64,000 nucleotides of DNA from Ulota crispa (GCA_963920765.1 OY987245.1:2930727-2994726); one strand, 5' to 3'; shown: positions 11,250-24,495, numbered from the stretch's first letter. The notes: generated by a model not told the origin, from the letters alone. Translations and numbers: made by a program.

Positions 11250-11628
11250 TAATATAAAAACCCAATGCATTCTTGTTTTGGAACCGCATCGAAAACTTAA
11301 CACAGTGGCGTGTTCCAGAGCGCCAAACTGATGATCCTATGCACGTTAGTAGCTCTCCAAGTCCGGACTGGTGGTATGCATCGGAGGATCCTGGAAAAGT
11401 TGCCCATTCACAGACCTATTATTATTATTATTATTAATTTTGCGAAATGCGCCAGCAGGAGGATCCATTTGGTAATTCGGTACGAAGTTCGAAGGTTCGA
11501 CGAACGATGAAGAAGAGAGCCGGCGCGGCAGGGCAGCAGCGGCGTCGGGCACCTGGCCACTGATTTCAGACGAAACAAGCTTATTTGGGATGGAAGGTGA
11601 AAGGCACGAAGCGGCATGACGGTGCAAA

Positions 11629-11994
11629 ATGGCTGAGCCTGAACTGCCGGACGCCGAGTGTTTTGCCTCCACCATCCCCACTTGGCACCATAGCCGGTCT
11701 GGCTACTCTTCTAAACTTAGTTGGCGAGGCGAGGTACTCCGTACGGGAACCTGGTTCGGAGAGAATTTGGGACTCCACCAGTCAGCAGTCACCAGCTCCG
11801 ACTCTCCCCTTCTCAACTTCTCGCGCCCTTCCTTCCAAACTTGGCCCATTGCTGCAGCTTGTTGCTTTAAAATAATATATATGTTTGACTACCCCTATAT
11901 CTTTTTATTAATGTTGCTTTTTTATTCTTGGACTGCTAGATCTGCTCTTCTTTTGAACTGCAACCAGCCACAATTTCGACCAGTCCTAATTTAA
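11629..11994 (+). CDS. Candidate small ORF of unknown function
   Basis: A 121-codon frame starts in a good plant context (GCAAAATGGCTGAG). A possible TATA box (TTAATATAAAAAC) lies about 375 bp upstream, near 11250. The N-terminal half is polar. Residues from about 85 form a hydrophobic segment (YIFLLMLLFYSW) that could span a membrane but falls in more AT-rich sequence. A similarly long frame exists on the opposite strand, so coding potential is doubtful. No family was recognised. Confidence 0.2.
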   Translation: MAEPELPDAECFASTIPTWHHSRSGYSSKLSWRGEVLRTGTWFGENLGLHQSAVTSSDSPLLNFSRPSFQTWPIAAACCFKIIYMFDYPYIFLLMLLFYSWTARSALLLNCNQPQFRPVLI

Positions 11995-13868
11995 TCCAGT
12001 TGACTGTATGAGTTGTTTTTAACTCCGAAGTGTGAATGGGCGTTCATCACGAATGATTTCAAACAAGGTGCATAAACCAATTCTGCTTACACTGAATACT
12101 GCGTTTAGCTTACCTCATAAGGTAAGGTAGTGTGCTCATAAACCGTCCATCTAAGTGCTGAAACTGAATTTTGGGGAGGTGAAACTTCTTATTTTTCAGT
12201 AACTTTTCCTTGAAATACAAGAAGAATTGACATCTAACCCAAGTCATTTCATAATTTTTGGAGTTTTGTGGAATTAGGTATGAAATTTTGAAGTGGAAAG
12301 GCCATATGTCTCTAAAACTGCCCACCTCCTTAAATGCACACTACTTGTACATTTTAAAAACTTATGAAAAAAAGCATGTACATCAAGGGAATATTTGAGA
12401 AGGTGGGTGGTTTTAATGTTTAAACAATTTATGAGCAAGCTACCTTACAAGGTTTGTTCTCCAAGAGTCTCCCAATTCCAATCCTTATTGTTTGGGGGCT
12501 TCTCCACCCATTGCTGAACCCAAAGTGGAGCAATGAATGCCTTTTGCACAAGCAAATTTTGTCACATGTCAAGTGCTAAGCTACTTTGAGAGGGTCAAGA
12601 TTGGGACCCTCAAGTACATGTATAGAAACACATCCAAACAATATTAAGGATATTCTAGAGTCGCTAATAAGGACCTTATGAGCTACAAATTTGCCATTTA
12701 TATAAAATAATCTACAATACTTATTTCGGAAAAATTACATTTCTAGACAACTTGTGGAAAGGCTAACCCTACTATTTTTTTCTTGAATTTTCCAAGACCT
12801 TGATGTACCCCATGGCCCAAACCCTTAAATGCTCGGGTATAGGTATGTCTACCTCATACTAGTTTTTTTTGACATTTTACTCTATATAAACACTTACTTG
12901 TTAGTTGTTACTATAGTGATTTTCATTTAAAATTCTTGCAATATTTCTAAATAACAATAGGGACTAAGGGTTTTAACACCAACAATTTTGCAAAAAATAA
13001 ACAAGCAACATCCAAGCCGCCATCCATGTGAAAACTTAATATCTAGGAAGTTGCATGTACCTCTAATTTGTCAAGCAATGAGTCATGAAGTAACTTTATG
13101 GCCTATTGTTAAAGTAACTTAAATGAAATATTTAGGACACAAAGAATTTTTTTGTCTATTCTTCAACTATACAACTGATATGGTCACTGGATGTTGCATG
13201 ATTTTTTTGCAAGGCTCTAAATTAGTTCATGTCAAGATGGACAATGAATTTTTTTTGCAAAAACAAAGATATGATATTTGAAATCTTTTTAAACCATGAT
13301 TTTTTTTTGTTACAAGTTCTAAATCTAACATGTGAATGATGCTATCCACCTCGAAGCACTCTTAAGGGTTAACTTACTAAATTCACACTTCACCAAATTT
13401 AGTTTAAAGAAAAAAAAATGCAATGAATGGCTACAAAGTTTAGCACGTATCGTAGGAGAGTTGTTGTTCAATGATTGCAACAACTATGTATTGAGATTTG
13501 AGCTCATAGCATGATTATTTACTAATAGAGTAATAGGGCTATACTGCTCTCATCTTGGGCTATCAAACCAAAAATTCTCCAGGCCGAAAAATACAGAGGT
13601 GTTAACTTGGTTAAAACTTTTATTGATCAACATTTAATGATGGACGCTCTTTCAGCAAGAAAGTTTACTAAAATTTTAAATGATGACTATTGTCTATGGG
13701 TTTTACTTAAATACTTGTTGTCCTTCCACCAAGTCATCATTCAAATTGCTCTCTTGTCAAGATCAACTAACTACCATTGTGCTAGGCATTTATTTGCAAA
13801 TAAATTAACCACACCTATAATTGACCTTATAGGCACCTAAACATGACTTGCATTATTAAACTATTTTA
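11995..13868. other. AT-rich intergenic DNA
   Basis: Low-GC sequence with only short frames. A pair of inverted motifs (CTTACCTCATAAGGTAAGGTAG near 12110 and GAGCAAGCTACCTTACAAGG near 12430) may bound a small unclassified MITE. No gene was recognised. Confidence 0.4.
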
Positions 13869-14000
13869 AACGCCATATTCATTAAATTGGGAAAATCAAA
13901 TTCTCAAGTTGTACTCACCTTGCACCTAAAGCTTGGTTTAAGGTGGCCACCTTAAATTCCTAAAATCAAGATTTCTTCCCAAATTAACAAATATGGTGTT
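13869..14000. mobile_element. AACACC-family MITE copy 2, short
   Basis: Ends AACGCCATATTCATTAAATT and ATATGGTGTT are flanked by an exact 4-bp duplication, TTTA at 13865-13868 and 14001-14004. At 132 bp it is an internally deleted member that keeps the central GGTGGCCACC palindrome. Confidence 0.8.
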
Positions 14001-14174
14001 TTTACTTTTTGTTGGCTCTTATTGTTAACTAAAACAAGATTCTAGATCTTTTTGACATGTATTATTTGAACATTGTATGAATAAATTGTAAATATTTAAA
14101 TTATAGATTACAAATGTATCTATGTAACATGGATCCTCACATCTTATATTCAAAGTTGTGCAATTAGACAAGTA

Positions 14175-14772
14175 TATGTAAGGTAGCAACACCCATAAAC
14201 GTGAGGTCTCTATGGGTGTGGCCTATATTTGCACCCATATTTGTGCTTTTTGGTCCCATGATTGACAAATACAAACAAAATTGGTTATAGGTGACAAGAT
14301 AATAGTTATGGGTGACAATTGCATCCCATGTGAGTGTCAATGGGTATGGAAATAAGTTCAATGAATGGCATTAAAGAGTTTAGCAATACCATGAGTAAAT
14401 AAATGAAGGAGGTGAAGACACCATTCAAGTATCCTAAGCATGATATTTTTTCACCATTCATGATGGTTTTGGGTGTCCCATCTAACTATTTAAGTGACTA
14501 TTCAAACTAGTATTAACTATATTATGAGCATATGAGCACAGTGAAGATTTCAATAATAATCTTTTTTAGCATCTCCTACCCTAAACTATACATTTTCAAT
14601 GATTTTGGACTTTAAAAAATCTTTGTGAACAAATGCTTGCAATTGAAACTTTTAAATTCATGCCAATATTTTTGGTTTCATCTTACTTATTTAATGATGT
14701 TTTTTTTCAAAGTTCATCAATTGATCTTCCTACTTCAAAATCCTTAGTTTCAGGCTTATGGGTGTTGCTACT
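14175..14772. mobile_element. MITE, GGTAGNARCACCCATAA family, copy 2
   Basis: The left end AAGGTAGCAACACCCATAA is mirrored by TTATGGGTGTTGCTACTT at the right. Interior tracts (a GGTGACAA motif, and CATCAATTGATC-like sequence near 14710) match the copy at 2186-2652. It is non-coding. Confidence 0.65.
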
Positions 14773-15217
14773 TAGAGTTTGATTTTGCACTAGGATTGAT
14801 TTTGCAACAAGTCACTTTCTGAGAGTGGATTTTAGAAGATAATCACATGGGCTGGACTGAAGTTCATAGTAAGAGAGAGGTTCTTATTGCTTTCTTACTT
14901 CAAAATACCTTGTTGTACCTTCACTTTTGAATTGGTACTATCAAATTGCTGTTTTGCAAATTCTTATAAGATCATCAGCAATGCACCTTCCATAAACCAT
15001 CAAACTTTTAGCAAATTGGGTGGGTCATATTATTATTTTTTATTTTTATTTTTCACATTTTTATTTTATGTTTCATAATTATAGTGAAGCTTAAGTCAAA
15101 ACATCATATTTTTTCTATATTTCAAGATCTTCAAACCTCACTCTCTAATTCCAATTTTAGGTAGAATCCTTATAACTCATTGCACATGTGATAAAACCAT
15201 GTTTTTTTCTTCTTGAA

Positions 15218-16425
15218 CCCCTAAACCACAAAAGTTTGTTCAATAGCTGATTGAAAGTTTGGGTAGGTTCCTATGAAGTCAATTTTTGGCGGATGTTTTT
15301 GAAATTTGGAAACAAGGTGCACACAATGAATATCTTTCTATGCAAAAAAAAGAAAACTATGATTGGATGCTTGAGTAAAAAGTTATGCTACCCAAAAGAA
15401 TTTGGGCACCTAGGGCAGTTTGGGCATCTTTGGAGAATCTTATGCTAAGACTCTCATTAACTTTTGAAACTTGGCATGTATGTAACTAATGAAATATGGT
15501 ATGCAATTGTCAAAATAAAATAAAAAATAAAATTGAGCTCTCACTTCTCATTCTAAGAGGAGTCAAACTTTGTTAACTATGTTTTGGTAGTTTCAAGAAA
15601 AGATATTATCTTCTAACTTTAGGCCCTATTATCTTTCAATTTATACATCTAAAGCTCTTGAACATTTTTTTGCATATTCCTAATGTTTACCTCTAACTTT
15701 TCACCATTTAGATTTCATAAAATACTTCATTGCACAAGAAATCATGAAAGAATGACTAATGTATTGTCAATTCACCATATTCATTAAAATGGGAGATTGG
15801 GCACCTCTCAAAATAACCGTGTTGATCTCAACCTGAATCGGCAATTTCCATTAAAAGTAGAGTTTTTAGCTAAATTGACATAAAACCTTCTAATTTTAGG
15901 CCAATTTTGAAAGATTTTATTGCAATTTAGCTCAGACTTGAGCTAAATTACAATAAAACCTTTTGTCAAATTTCCTTTCAATTACCTCTTAATTCACTAA
16001 AAATCTCCCATTTTAATGAATATGGAGTTTTAACCTCCTTGCATTGCAGGGTGATTTGGATTAAGCTAGATTCCATATTTGCATCTGAAAATTTTCATAA
16101 GTGAACTTGACATCATATACTTGTGAACGGTCAAAAAATTTGTCTTTGTGTAGAGCAAAATTTTTACTTTAGGAGGGCTCAAAGTATGCTAACTTTGTTT
16201 TGCAAGAATAAAAAAAGGTGTTTTTCTCACTTCAAACATTATAACTTTACAATCTACGCAGCCAAATGGGCTGGATTTTTTTGCACACTTTGCTTTACTT
16301 GTATATTACACTTCTGTACTATTGAAACTCAAAAAAAAGTTTTTATTTTGCATTTTAAATAAATAATCAAAAAATGGCAGATTTTGGTCTTATTTTTCTC
16401 TGCAACACTCGTTGGACTTTAGGGG
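15218..16425. mobile_element. TTAA-flanked element d, carrying a nested MITE
   Basis: The left end CCCCTAAACC follows TGAA and the right end TTTAGGGG is followed by TTAA (16426-16429). An AACACC-like MITE lies inside at about 15771-16030. Without it the length is about 950 bp, like the other group members. The terminal repeat is short, so the left boundary is less certain. Confidence 0.5.
15771..16030. mobile_element. AACACC-like MITE copy 3, divergent
   Basis: CACCATATTCATTAAAATGG at the left and the matching inverted CATTTTAATGAATATGGAG at the right define 260 bp. Interior sequence differs from the other copies, and the 4-bp flanks (TCAA/TTAA) match at only three of four positions. It is probably a related subfamily. 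Confidence 0.55.
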
Positions 16426-16429
16426 TTAA

Positions 16430-17553
16430 CAAGATGATTTGCATATATCTTCCATTTCTTTGCATAGATATCTCCAAAACCTTGTACTATAGTATTCCAA
16501 GACTTTGGAAAGTTTAGGAACAGTTAAAATCACATTTAAGAGGTTTAAGATGTATGTCCATTGCCATAGAAGCTTTGTGACAATTGAAAATAAGTTATTG
16601 ATCAAATGGATGATAAAGAAGGCTAAGAAAGAAGCTTATGAGTTCAACTTTCTAAAGTGAATCTATACTTTTGAGCTTTGCTAATAATGAAGGTAAGAAG
16701 ATCTTAAATCCAAATGTGCATTGGGTAAATTTGATCATGATTGGTAAGTTAACAATGAAATAATTTGAATAGGATCTTGTATGGATTTACCTATGAGAAT
16801 TTTCATTGACTTTTTCAAAATAAGTTGACCTTACAGTTAAACAATTGTTTAGAAGGCTAGAACACTTCTTAAAGCAACTTAGTTACTTGTGAAGAGGAAA
16901 TTCTATTAATTGCTAGTCACTTTTTGAGTATCACAAAGAAGTAAAAGAACTACAAAATTCATTGAGAGTTGCAAAGTTTTTCTTTAGAGATATCTACAAT
17001 ATACAAAATGCAAGCAATTAATAAAACAAAACATGTTGAAGCTAAGTAGAACTTTGAAGTAAGATCAATACATTACAAGTGTTATTGATATGAAACATGA
17101 TTTCAAAGTTGAAAGTATATACTACATATGCCAAATTTCAAACGTTACATATGATAATGAATATTTAATAAAGGCAAGATTAAAATCTAAATCAAATCTA
17201 CCTAAATTCAATCCTTTCACTTAGATATGACTTTCTGCAATACAATACCTTGGCACGTTTGTGACAATGCCATTCATATAGCACATCTGTCACACGTTCA
17301 AGCTATTTTCCTCGTGTTGTTTTAGAGTCCCAAATAATTTAATTCAAAAATAGAGGTGTATAAGCTAATATTGTTAGAAAAACAAATCTCACATAAGTAT
17401 CGATTGTATAAACACCTTCTATCCAATTATAAGTCATCCGATTATAAGTCATGCATATATGCTCTTAGTATTAGCATGATAAAACCTGATATTGTAAGCA
17501 TTCATCCTTGATCTCTCATGAAAACATCACAACTTGAATAACACAAGTGTTCC
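16430..17553. other. AT-rich intergenic DNA
   Basis: No open frame of note, no recognised repeat boundary and no gene. Confidence 0.4.
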
Positions 17554-17557
17554 TTAA

Positions 17558-18477
17558 CCCCTAAAGGACCATGGCCTTATTTTGTCAAAAAACACTCAAA
17601 ATTGTCACCTCTATGGCAAAGAGTAAAAAAGTTTGAAAATCGATCTTTTTGCATATTTAACCGTAGGATCTTGTACTAGACTACTATAGGAATGTGTCAT
17701 ACAAAACTCAAGAACTTTGACAATACAAGTTGGAAGATATTTGCATTTAAAGTGTAAAAAACAGCTTTTTTTTGCACCTTGCATGACTAAATTATTTAAC
17801 TTTGAGCTTTTTTAACTTAATATTTTTGCACCACAGAGCTTGGAATTCTATTTTTGCATGGTGAGAAGTTGAGTTGGTAATCTCAAGAAAAAAATAACAA
17901 AAAATAATTAATTTTCATTCTATAAAAAAAACATTAGGCAGAAGAAGGTATGAGGTTGAACAAAAACTTAAGTTGCTAATAACCGTGCAATGGAATTGAA
18001 ATGCAATGATCCCAATGGTGAGATTGTTCTAGAAAGCAAACTTCACCCTCTCCAACAATTTTTTTTGAAAAAATGTTAAAATTGTATTCAAAAATGAAGT
18101 TTATAAGTCATTTTTTCAAGAAGATGCTTGAATTGCCCAAAAAACAAGATTGTCCATAACTTTATCATAACTAGTCCAAATGGAATGAATCAAAGCTTCA
18201 AATGTAAACAAAGATATAATCTATGAGAAAAAAAATTAAATGTTTTTTTCAAGTTTTTATAAGAATATTTTTGCTTCCCGGAGTCCCCAAATTTGTGCTT
18301 ATTTGGGCATAACTTTTGCTCCTTGGCATCAATTGGAATAAAAATTAGATGCCCATGCAAATATTTGAATTCCCCATCTTCTATAAAAGTTTCAAAAAAT
18401 CATGCAAAGTAGTTTGGCCATAGGTACGTGCCCAAAATCCCATTTATCTGTTGAACAGACAGTTGGTCCTTTAGGAG
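17558..18477. mobile_element. TTAA-flanked element e
   Basis: Ends CCCCTAAAGGACCATGG and TGGTCCTTTAGGAG are flanked by TTAA (17554-17557, 18478-18481). It is 920 bp and non-coding. Copies of the same subfamily lie at 42521-43443 (same orientation), 53627-54495 and 45638-46561, and in inverted orientation at 18842-19777. Confidence 0.85.
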
Positions 18478-18841
18478 TTAAAGAGGTGTTTCTAATTATC
18501 TGAATACCTCTAGAGGGAAAATACACTAAGTTCATTACTTTTGCACTTGGGGCTTATGATCATGCTCTTGGGGTCCATTTGATTAATAAGACAGAAAATT
18601 TGAATTTCAACAATTCTTTTAATGGGAATCATGAACTACAAAGGTCAAAAAAAAAAGAAGAAAAGACTATAAACATAACAAATCCCTAGATTTTTTTCAG
18701 AACTTATCAAAAATCAAGTATGTGTGCAGAATAATTTCAGCATAAAGGGTACTTGACCAAGAGCAGAATCAGGGAATTACGTGCTTGGAAGCAACCGTCA
18801 AAGTTGAATTCATTGCAACCAGTTCTATTAACCCGTAAAGG

Positions 18842-19777
18842 CCCATTGTCCTCTCGAGGGACAAATGGGATTTTGGGCAGGTATCTATGGCTAAATCACT
18901 TTTTGTAATTTTTTGAAACTTTTATTGAGGGTGTGTAATTCAAAAATCTACGTGGGCATCTAATTTTTTCTTCATTCTAACATTTATTGCAGAAGTTATG
19001 CATGACTTTTTGAAAAAGGGCGAGGGCGGGCAGCCCAACAAAATTTCAAAATTGCATTTTAAAAAAATAAAAATCTGAAATTGGTTCTTCAGATTTTTAT
19101 ATACATGGACATCTTTGAATCATTCAATTTTGATAAATGGGATGAAAGTTATGAGAAGTTTTAGTTTGCAAGTAGGTATGGGACTCCCAAACCTCCATTC
19201 CTTTTCCCCCTTGTAAAACTTGTTGCTTTACTTTTTTGAGCTCTTTGTGCATTTGTTTTTTGACTCTATTTTTTTGCAAGTTGTAGTAGACTAAGATTCC
19301 TTGGTTTTCACCGTTTGGATCAAAGTAATTTGGGTTTTTGAATTTTACATAAATCCTCCAATTTTGCTTAGTGTATATGCAAATTTCATGACCTTACGAC
19401 ATTGCAGGATTTTACAAAGTATGATCCACACCTCTATTTCATTTGAAAATTCTCCCACATTTACCTAACTTGGTCTTCTACATGGGAAAAATAAACCTCA
19501 ACTTTGCGTAGAGCAATTTTTGATATAGGAGCCGTCAAAGGCTTCTGAAATTACTGGGCAGCAGTGAAAAAAACCTTTTTTTCACTTCTTATGTGAATAC
19601 GTCACTCCTCACCTTCTAGAATGAGCTAACTTTTATTGTATAAGTACCTCCCATAATTTAGGGCAAGATCTCATGGTTGGATTTCCAAAAAAAAAAAAAT
19701 TACATTTCTCCTCACTCCCCCAAAAGTGGCAGTTTTGAGTGATTTTCACAAAAAAAAAGGGCTTGGGCCTTTAGGGG
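18842..19777. mobile_element. TTAA-flanked element f, inverted relative to e
   Basis: Ends CCCGTAAAGGCCCATTG and GGGCCTTTAGGGG with TTAA at 18838-18841 and 19778-19781. A hairpin-capable TTGTCC...GGGACAA motif lies about 15 bp inside the left end. CAAATGGGATTTTGGGCAGG next to it matches the right end of element e on the opposite strand. It is non-coding. Confidence 0.8.
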
Positions 19778-19838
19778 TTAAACTTTCTACTTTTTGGTAA
19801 CCAAACAAAAATGGACCATGTTCTTGCAACTGCTCTAA

Positions 19839-20733
19839 CCTCTAAATGCCTTAGGATATTTTCCTTGGTCCAAAAAGACAATTTGGAAGTTTTGAATTGT
19901 AATTGTGAGATCATTATTAAACATGAAAGAAAATTGTAAGAGCAATATCTTGAACTTCAAGGCTTCTAGATAATGCTGCCAAAATAAATCTAAAGAAGTC
20001 ATGCAAATGTTAAGATATTTTTTATTGGATTGTGGATGAATACAAATTTTTCTGTTTTTTTGGAGTGCCTAAAATTTCCTATGCAAAATTGTAACTCTTG
20101 TGTATAAAATTGAGAAACAACTACTTATGATGGTTTAGTATTTGTTGTTGTAACTTCAAAAAATTTAACTCCCCTTTCATATCCATGATCATAATTTCAC
20201 AAATGAGCCTGCAATGCAATTGTCAGACAACTACCACTTGATACAAAGAAAATGTTTAGCTCCAAGTATTGACCAAAAATCATTATGAAGAAAAGAGAAT
20301 TCAATAGTGAATGAATTTTAACTTGTATGACAAAAACATTCCAAGTGAAATTAGCACAAAAACACCTTTAGATTTTATTAAGTGACAAAATTTCAATAAA
20401 AGAGCTGCCATTGCCCAAGGAAATGCTCAAGGGAGATCTTGACTTCATTTTCAAGTTGTTGCCCCTTTTTCTAATGTGACAACTTGTCATAAGCTCTTTA
20501 GTGACACTACTCATTAAACTTTTTGATGTGCAAGGGAAATGCTTGCAATTTAGCTTCCACCAATAACAATTGAAATCTGGTATGAAAGACATTCAAATTA
20601 AACATTGAAAGCTTGAAACTATCCTTAAACCACAAATTCTACAAAAAAAAATCTAAAATATTCAAATCTTTGTTTTTAGCAAGGTCTCAAAGTTTCTTGA
20701 ACACCCAAATTTGGTGCCTCACGCATTTAGGAG
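19839..20733. mobile_element. TTAA-group element g
   Basis: Ends CCTCTAAATGCC and GCATTTAGGAG are flanked by CTAA (19835-19838) and TTAG (20734-20737), each one base off TTAA. The interior is related, in inverted orientation, to the element at 62716-63642 (shared TTCAAGGCTTCTAGATA tract). Its right end has been tandemly duplicated. Confidence 0.7.
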
Positions 20734-20832
20734 TTAGTTTACATTAATACAATCAGTCTTCCTCGGAACCCAAATTTGGTGCCTCACGCATTTAGGAGTT
20801 AGTTTACATTAATACAATCAGTCTTCCTCGGA
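20703..20832. repeat. 65-bp perfect tandem duplication
   Basis: Two abutting copies of a 65-bp unit that begins ACCCAAATTTGGTGCC and ends CTTCCTCGGA. The unit spans the right terminus of element g, so the terminus GCATTTAGGAG occurs twice. The copies look identical, so the event is recent. Confidence 0.9.
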
Positions 20833-22005
20833 AACCAAAGAAAGACAACCCCCGAGACAACCACACAAAAACGACAATCAAAGTTGAGAGGAACCCCTCT
20901 TCAAGTGGGTCCAAAAGATGAGGCTACAGTAAAATTGGATTGTAGTTTTGTACTATCACTCAAACGTTATTTAGCAGATTAAAATCAATTCGTTAGTGTA
21001 AATCAAAGTATGCAAAACACTTTGCATCATTGTAAGATCTTAAGCATTTTACAAGCACTAATTCAAGCACAAATTCAGCAGAAGTGAAAAGTAAGGATTA
21101 GGCAATAGAGGTGGCGTAAACAAGGGAGAATAAAAACTTGCTGCAATTAGCTTTATGATGTATTAAATTTACTCAAGATTATTCATGAAATTTTGGACAA
21201 TGTTTGCCACCAAAACATCAGGGGATCTTCCAATGTTTTGCATATATCTCCCAAACGTTCTCTTTTTGTAAAAGAAAGTGTAGAATTTGTTAAATACTGT
21301 TTAGGCAGACTCGAAGACTTTCCAAAAATTACCCCAAGCAATTTTTGGTGATGTTATTGCTGCAACTCCAGAATTTTGTACTTGCAAAGTTGCAATCAAC
21401 TGGTGCGGAAATTTGCATTTCAATTTGCAATCCTAAGTACGTACTATTAAAATAACCGGTAAAGAGGTGTATATGCTGGAACATTCGATGCTACATATTT
21501 CCTAGAAATAAGTTTGACACATTTCCAATGCCAGTGAAAAAAGCCTCCCAAAATCCCAAACTCGATACCACAATTGTACCAAAATAGTGTTGAAAATACA
21601 TCAGACTGACATGAAAATTATGAAATTTAAAAATGATGTCACATTTATACTGATTTAAAAAAAAATGAAATCATTAACGTTGCAAATACATTGATAACTC
21701 ATTTCAGTGTTCAATGATCAATGCATTTGTAATTTTGTTTGATATATAAACATTGCAAATGCATGTCTGTGTTGAAAAAAAGGAAATGGAAATTTTACCC
21801 CAACTCACCGATTGCTCTAACTTTCAAATGACTGTCATGGCGCACACCTTCAGGCTATTGACTTTGGATAATACTCCTCCATGAGAAATGACTTCAAAAT
21901 CTCAATAGTACAGAAGAATTGCATGTCTTCTTTTTGACCGGTTTACCTCAGAAAGATTACAATAATTAGGATAGATGCTTGACATTAGATGATTGGAGAG
22001 TATGT
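20833..22005. other. AT-rich intergenic DNA
   Basis: No frames above 60 codons and no recognised repeat ends. No gene. Confidence 0.4.
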
Positions 22006-22009
22006 TTTA

Positions 22010-22766
22010 GGGTGGTTTCAAGAAACACTTGTATTATTTTCTATCTTCTTTACCTCTTGTGGGGGTTTTTGGCTCCTATCTTCTGCGTACCAAGTCATTT
22101 TGACTTAGAATTTCAGAGAAATATTCACTTCAAAGTTATAAATGTTTGATGATTTTTTTGTTTTTTTTAAAAATTACTTTATGATTTTTAAACAGCCCCC
22201 AAATAGGTGTCTACCTTGGCCGTTTTGGGGGATTTTAGTACAATTTTGGGTTCAAAAAAGCAAATCTCATGCCACAAATCAAGGAAGTTGTCCATCATAG
22301 GGCATTACATGGATATGTAGAAGGGTTCTAGGAAATTGTGAATTCTCTACCTTCCACAATCCACATGCTCTCAAAGTGGGCATCCATTCTCCTTGCATTG
22401 GTGAAATACATAAAAGAATCCTCAAAAAACCACTTGCATCAAGTGAAGGTGTGAAGCTACTCGAAGAGATTAAAAATGGCCATTTTTTGTTTTATTTTTT
22501 TGAATTTTTTTACTATTTCCTAAAAAGCAAAAAGGAAATTTTCTTTTTGTTGGTAATTTTTGTCCCTCTATTTTTATGCATAAATTTTAGAATGATTTTT
22601 TTCTAGGTTTGAATTTTCAGGAGAATTCTATTTTAAGTGCTTTACAAATTGTCCATATTTTATTTTATTTTAAACAAAGTTATTTCAAAAGCTCATAGTA
22701 CTACCTAATACTACTAGTTTTAAGGGTGTTTGAGACAAAATTGTAAAGTGTTTCTTGCAACTACCC
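22010..22766. mobile_element. GGGTRRTTGCAAG-family element, copy 1
   Basis: Terminal inverted repeats GGGTGGTTTCAAGAAACACT and AGTGTTTCTTGCAACTACCC are flanked by the 4-bp duplication TTTA (22006-22009, 22767-22770). It is 757 bp. A homologous copy of 748 bp lies at 49520-50267. The one 76-codon frame inside lies in T-rich sequence and is not convincing. Confidence 0.8.
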
Positions 22767-22770
22767 TTTA

Positions 22771-23660
22771 GTTCAGACTCCTTTTTGTAAATTGATTTGG
22801 TTGTTTGAATGACATTTGGAGAGCAGTGCACATTGTAAAGTAGAAAGTGAACTATCTCATAGTTGAGGGCTTAAGCTTTTCAGCTTGAGCTTTTAACCAA
22901 AGATGAAGATGACGATGAAAGTAAAAAGTGAAAACGTTCACTTTCAAACACCCTAACAAAGGACATTCCTACTTGCCTACTTGGGTTTTAACTGTTAAAA
23001 AGTACAATGCAAAATAAAGGTAAGAATAGAGAGTCAGAAACTGCTTACTTACAACAATGCAACAAAACAGCAGTTTGTTTAGTAGCAACAGGTTATGCTA
23101 TGATAGCGGAATTGAAATCTTCACATAGTCCATTTTATTGCAAATGGAGGCACTAGTTGAATAGAGGGAGGCATGTTGTTTACCATAACACGAGGCTGCT
23201 TTAGTGTTATAATGCGGGTCCGGGGACGTGGCTCCAAAAGCCCTATAAGGTATTCACCTATAATGTTACAATGTGCCCATAGAGATGATGTCATGTATCG
23301 TGATAGTAGAGCTTGGTTATGAAATTAGGTGTTCCTCTCCAGTCTCCACTTCCATGTATTCACATGTTGTTTCTCATAATGAGCTTCGTGAGTTCCTCTT
23401 TCAGGTTACCAAGTCCATATGCTACTTTGTAAGACCCAAAGGAAGAAACCTAGTATATAACTTATGTACTCTGCAGGCTCTTCTCACCGGGCACCAATCC
23501 AACATCAGGCGGCCACTCTTCAAAGTTCCTCATAAATCACAAACTTCACGCCCAAGGATTTGTGACAAGACATAAATGATCGAGCCGACAATCCTGGTTT
23601 CTAGGGTCAAATCAAAAAATTACAAAAAAATAAGCCCTCTAGTAATTACACATTTACACC
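22771..23660. other. Intergenic DNA
   Basis: Mixed composition. The 100-codon frame at 23273-23575 has no recognised domain. No repeat ends identified. Confidence 0.35.
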
Positions 23661-23664
23661 GATA

Positions 23665-23921
23665 AACACCATATTCATTAAATTGAGAAAAATAAAGGTA
23701 CCATTTTGTACTCCACCTTAAATCCAAAAAGTTATCTTAAACCAGATTTGAAGGTATTAGATTCAGTTTGAGTCACTAAGATTTTTTCCCTAGCAAAATC
23801 CTCTTTTCAAGTGAGGGCATGTGCACCAAAAAGAAGCTGCGAGCTTGGTTTTAGGTGGCCACCTAAAACTTTTGAAAGTCCCAAAATGTACTGTTTTTCC
23901 CAATTTAACAAACATGGTGTT
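23665..23921. mobile_element. AACACC-family MITE copy 4
   Basis: Ends AACACCATATTCATTAAATT and the inverted CAATTTAACAAACATGGTGT-T, with exact duplication GATA at 23661-23664 and 23922-23925. It is 257 bp and typical of the family. Central palindrome AGGTGGCCACCT. Confidence 0.85.
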
Positions 23922-23925
23922 GATA

Positions 23926-24491
23926 ACCCTTCGTATGTATAAATATACTACTATGGTCCTCGCCTCAATCCTATGGGTTAGGACGGACTGCAAATGCAAA
24001 CAATGCTTGAAACAACATGCCTTCCAGATGAATAGATGCAAAGTTGCAAACCCCCGCAACGACATATCACAACCACTGCAAAGTACACAACCAGAGCTCT
24101 TCGCAGGATCACAAAAATACATACCGAAATTCATGTGTTCGCAAAAAGAGGGCAACCCTCCACTTGAAATTAAGGACGGTCATGCAAGCAAAGGTCCCTG
24201 GATCGATCTCTTCTGAAGCAACAAACAGTCTAAATTTGGAGCTTGACATCCAGAGGTCCACTCGTGCTGGCTAGCTAGCTCGGCCATCAGAAGAGAAAGA
24301 CCCAAAGACCCTTGCGAGCATAACGCAACACGTCAGGTAACGGCCTCCATTCTTAGCAAGCTGGCTGCTGGCTCCTCCGTCACCCATGTATCCTCAGAGC
24401 ACAGATAGAAGCCCTTCTATTTTGCCTCTTAATTTAATACCTGGTGTTCCGCTGCCTTGCAAACACCGGGGTACTGACAAATTGCTGGAGC
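23926..24491. other. GC-richer unassigned DNA
   Basis: Composition is closer to the gene islands. Frames on both strands run into the neighbouring MITE and show no domain. It may be a decayed gene or a non-coding transcript. Confidence 0.3.
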
Positions 24492-24495
24492 TGCT

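Noticed and set aside
23790..24216. 121- and 131-codon frames as a gene
   Set aside because: Both run through the MITE at 23665-23921 and lack any domain.
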